From assembly GCA_003235605.1 (NCBI GenBank), contig QJVU01000561.1, forward strand, positions 1 to 7,079: 7,079 nt of DNA, written 5' to 3'. Shown here in pieces: positions 5,576 to 7,079 of this stretch (its first letter is position 1; every line of letters begins with the position of its first letter). This stretch comes from Planctomycetota bacterium (lineage in GTDB: Bacteria; Planctomycetota; UBA1135; UBA2386). A model generated the notes under the pieces. It was given only the letters and a program-made list of their open reading frames with translations, was not told where the DNA came from and made no database searches. The position numbers and the translations under genes were made by a program.

Positions 5576-7077
5576 GGAAGCCCAGACGCGGCACAAAAAC
5601 GTCGCAGGCGGGTCCAGACCGCGCCAACCGTTGCCACCGCGACCACCGCGACGATAGGGCTGACCGCGGCGTTGTACCTCGGCATGTAGAACTCGACGGC
5701 GGAAGCGAGGAAGACGTAGCTCATCGGCATGTACAGCAGCGCGATCCACACCAGGCGAGTCGGTCCGGGGAGAAGCCAGATCACGGGAATCCCCAACAGG
5801 AATGCCACGCAGAGTATCCACCAGAGCCAGCCGTGGGCCGCGGTCATCATCCACCGCATGTCCGGGTTCGGCGACCACCCGGGCAGCGCCGCATTCCCTA
5901 TCAGGTTGCGGTAGTCCCAGGGCGACTCGCGCTCCGCGACGAGGTAGTCGTCTTCCATGTACTGCACCGCGTTGCCGAACGCGTTGGCGAAGGCCAGCCG
6001 AACATCGAACCACAGGTGCTCCAAGACCGACGCCGTCCGCGCTGCTTCGAGGGCCACCCGGAAGTGGACCTCTCCGGCCTGGAAGGGGCTGCCTTTCTGC
6101 TGCAATGCCTCCGTCAACTCCCAATGGGGCATCGCCGTCAGATCGGTTCCTGGCCCGAGCCGGCTCAGGACCCCCCTGGTGACCGTCCCTTCCTCGTCCA
6201 GCAGCTTCTGCTCATGGACGAAGTGGTTGAACAGGTGCTGCCCCATGCTCGCCGACAGACGGGCATCGCCCGTGCGAACCAGCAGAGAGAGCAGCACGCC
6301 CCCGAGCATCGCAGCAACGACGCCGAGTGCCGCCACCAGAAAACGCACGCTGCGCGTAGGCCACGGGGCGAGGGCCGCGAGCACGAGCACGGGGCCGAGC
6401 ACCGCCGCCGGCGTCACCCGAACGAGTGTGGACAGCCCGAGCGCCGCCCCGGCGAGGACTCCGCGCAGCAACGGCGGCCGTCCGTCGCGAGTCAGGGCCA
6501 GCCAGGCGCCCATCACCAGGAAGAAAACCGTCAGGGACTCGGACAACAGGGCCTGGGCCGCGAGCAGAACCGGCGCCAGGACCCCACTGAGCAGCGCCGC
6601 AGCGAACGCCCAGGGCTCTGGTACGATGCGGCGGATCAGGAGATAGAGCCACACCGAGGAGAGCACGGCGAGGACATGCTGGATGAACGTGGCGATGTGA
6701 GCCAACGAGATGCCGAGGCCGCTCAGCTTCCAGCACATCCACAGGAACATCCCGTAGCCGATCGGGAAATAGCTCGGCTGCCCGTACCAGGCGAAGCTGA
6801 GCGCCGATTCCAGGTAGTGCGGAGAGTCGTTGCCCACGCCCACGGGGTGGCTCACCCAGTCGTGGACGTGCACGAGGCTCAGGAACAACACGAGCCACGG
6901 GAGCCCCGTTCGTCCGGGACGCCCAGGACCGATCCGCCATGCGAGAAACCCGAACAGAGCGAGGAAGATCCCGATGCCGATCCACGGCACCGGAAGACCG
7001 GGAAAGACCCGTCGGACCCGCCTGTCGTCCTCGGCGTGGAGCTCCATGCGCCCCAGAGGCTCGCCGTCTGCGGACAC
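5572..7077 (-). CDS. GT-C/PMT-like membrane glycosyltransferase (5' end at window edge)
   Basis: From a GTG at 7077 the frame encodes 501 residues; an ATG at 7047 (M11) also precedes the first helix, and the true start may lie outside the window. About nine to eleven hydrophobic segments (31-48, 58-70, 105-118, 122-148, 154-176, 178-195, 204-236, 245-267, 415-436, 441-460, 468-487) surround a large soluble loop at about 270-412. The layout follows the PMT/ArnT-like pattern: an acidic residue in the first outer loop ('GNDSPHYL', D84), a 'PIGYG' turn (105-109), 'ALLSESL' (176-182) with E180, a basic 'STLVRVTP' element (216-223), and a late 'MPRYNAAVSP' (465-474). Known members transfer a sugar from a polyprenyl-phosphate donor to lipid, protein or polysaccharide outside the membrane. 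The substrate is unknown. It faces the SGNH gene tail to tail, so the two are not co-transcribed. Confidence 0.78.
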   Translation of the reverse strand: MSADGEPLGRMELHAEDDRRVRRVFPGLPVPWIGIGIFLALFGFLAWRIGPGRPGRTGLPWLVLFLSLVHVHDWVSHPVGVGNDSPHYLESALSFAWYGQPSYFPIGYGMFLWMCWKLSGLGISLAHIATFIQHVLAVLSSVWLYLLIRRIVPEPWAFAAALLSGVLAPVLLAAQALLSESLTVFFLVMGAWLALTRDGRPPLLRGVLAGAALGLSTLVRVTPAAVLGPVLVLAALAPWPTRSVRFLVAALGVVAAMLGGVLLSLLVRTGDARLSASMGQHLFNHFVHEQKLLDEEGTVTRGVLSRLGPGTDLTAMPHWELTEALQQKGSPFQAGEVHFRVALEAARTASVLEHLWFDVRLAFANAFGNAVQYMEDDYLVAERESPWDYRNLIGNAALPGWSPNPDMRWMMTAAHGWLWWILCVAFLLGIPVIWLLPGPTRLVWIALLYMPMSYVFLASAVEFYMPRYNAAVSPIVAVVAVATVGAVWTRLRRFCAASGLP

Positions 7078-7079
7078 AT

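Noticed and set aside
5165..6124. Minus-strand open frame of 319 residues spanning the convergent junction
   Set aside because: It crosses the ends of two well-supported genes in a shadow frame and has no start signal or recognisable motif.
1..7079. CRISPR arrays, tRNA or rRNA genes, insertion-sequence ends, toxin-antitoxin or phage-defence genes
   Set aside because: I read both strands for regular repeats, cloverleaf-like stretches, transposase or nuclease motifs and found none.

Overview
The window is a high-GC bacterial chromosome segment with six protein-coding genes, the first and possibly the last cut by the window edges. No RNA genes, insertion sequences, CRISPR arrays or phage genes were seen. 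The best guess for the organism is a member of the Planctomycetota or a similar deep-branching high-GC bacterium. This rests on recalled protein patterns and not on a search: an arylsulfotransferase-like propeller protein and a second exported protein both end in a C-terminal beta-rich segment (a short-chain residue pattern finishing in 'SN..xxE') that is common in that phylum. Large membrane proteins and an SGNH protein of styles also familiar from that group lie beside them.

Left part (1-2586, all plus strand): the C-terminal 279 residues of an arylsulfotransferase-like secreted protein, then a small lipoprotein with a Cache-like residue pattern, then a 314-residue exported protein of unknown function. 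The three are separated by 145 and 215 bp gaps that hold hairpins and promoter-like elements, so they look like separate transcription units rather than an operon. The lipoprotein and the 314-residue protein each have a near-identical TG[C/G]TA[T/A]CCTCG element exactly 71 bp before the start codon, which is the most distinctive non-coding signal in the window.

Right part (2616-7079): three envelope genes in alternating orientation. They are a polytopic GT-C-like membrane protein (minus), a membrane-anchored SGNH/GDSL-type hydrolase (plus), and a second GT-C/PMT-like glycosyltransferase (minus). The first two are divergent, with only about 29 bp between the preferred starts. The last two converge so tightly that the palindrome CTAG supplies both stop codons. 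By inference, the two GT-C-like proteins would transfer sugars from lipid-linked donors on the outer face of the membrane, and the SGNH protein could add or remove acyl groups on a surface glycan. No acceptor, polymerase or transporter gene is present to fix the pathway.

I see no clear evidence of a wholly new multi-gene system. The items most worth a second look are the paired promoter elements, the shared C-terminal domain on two exported proteins, the stand-alone Cache-like lipoprotein, and the atypical SGNH protein.
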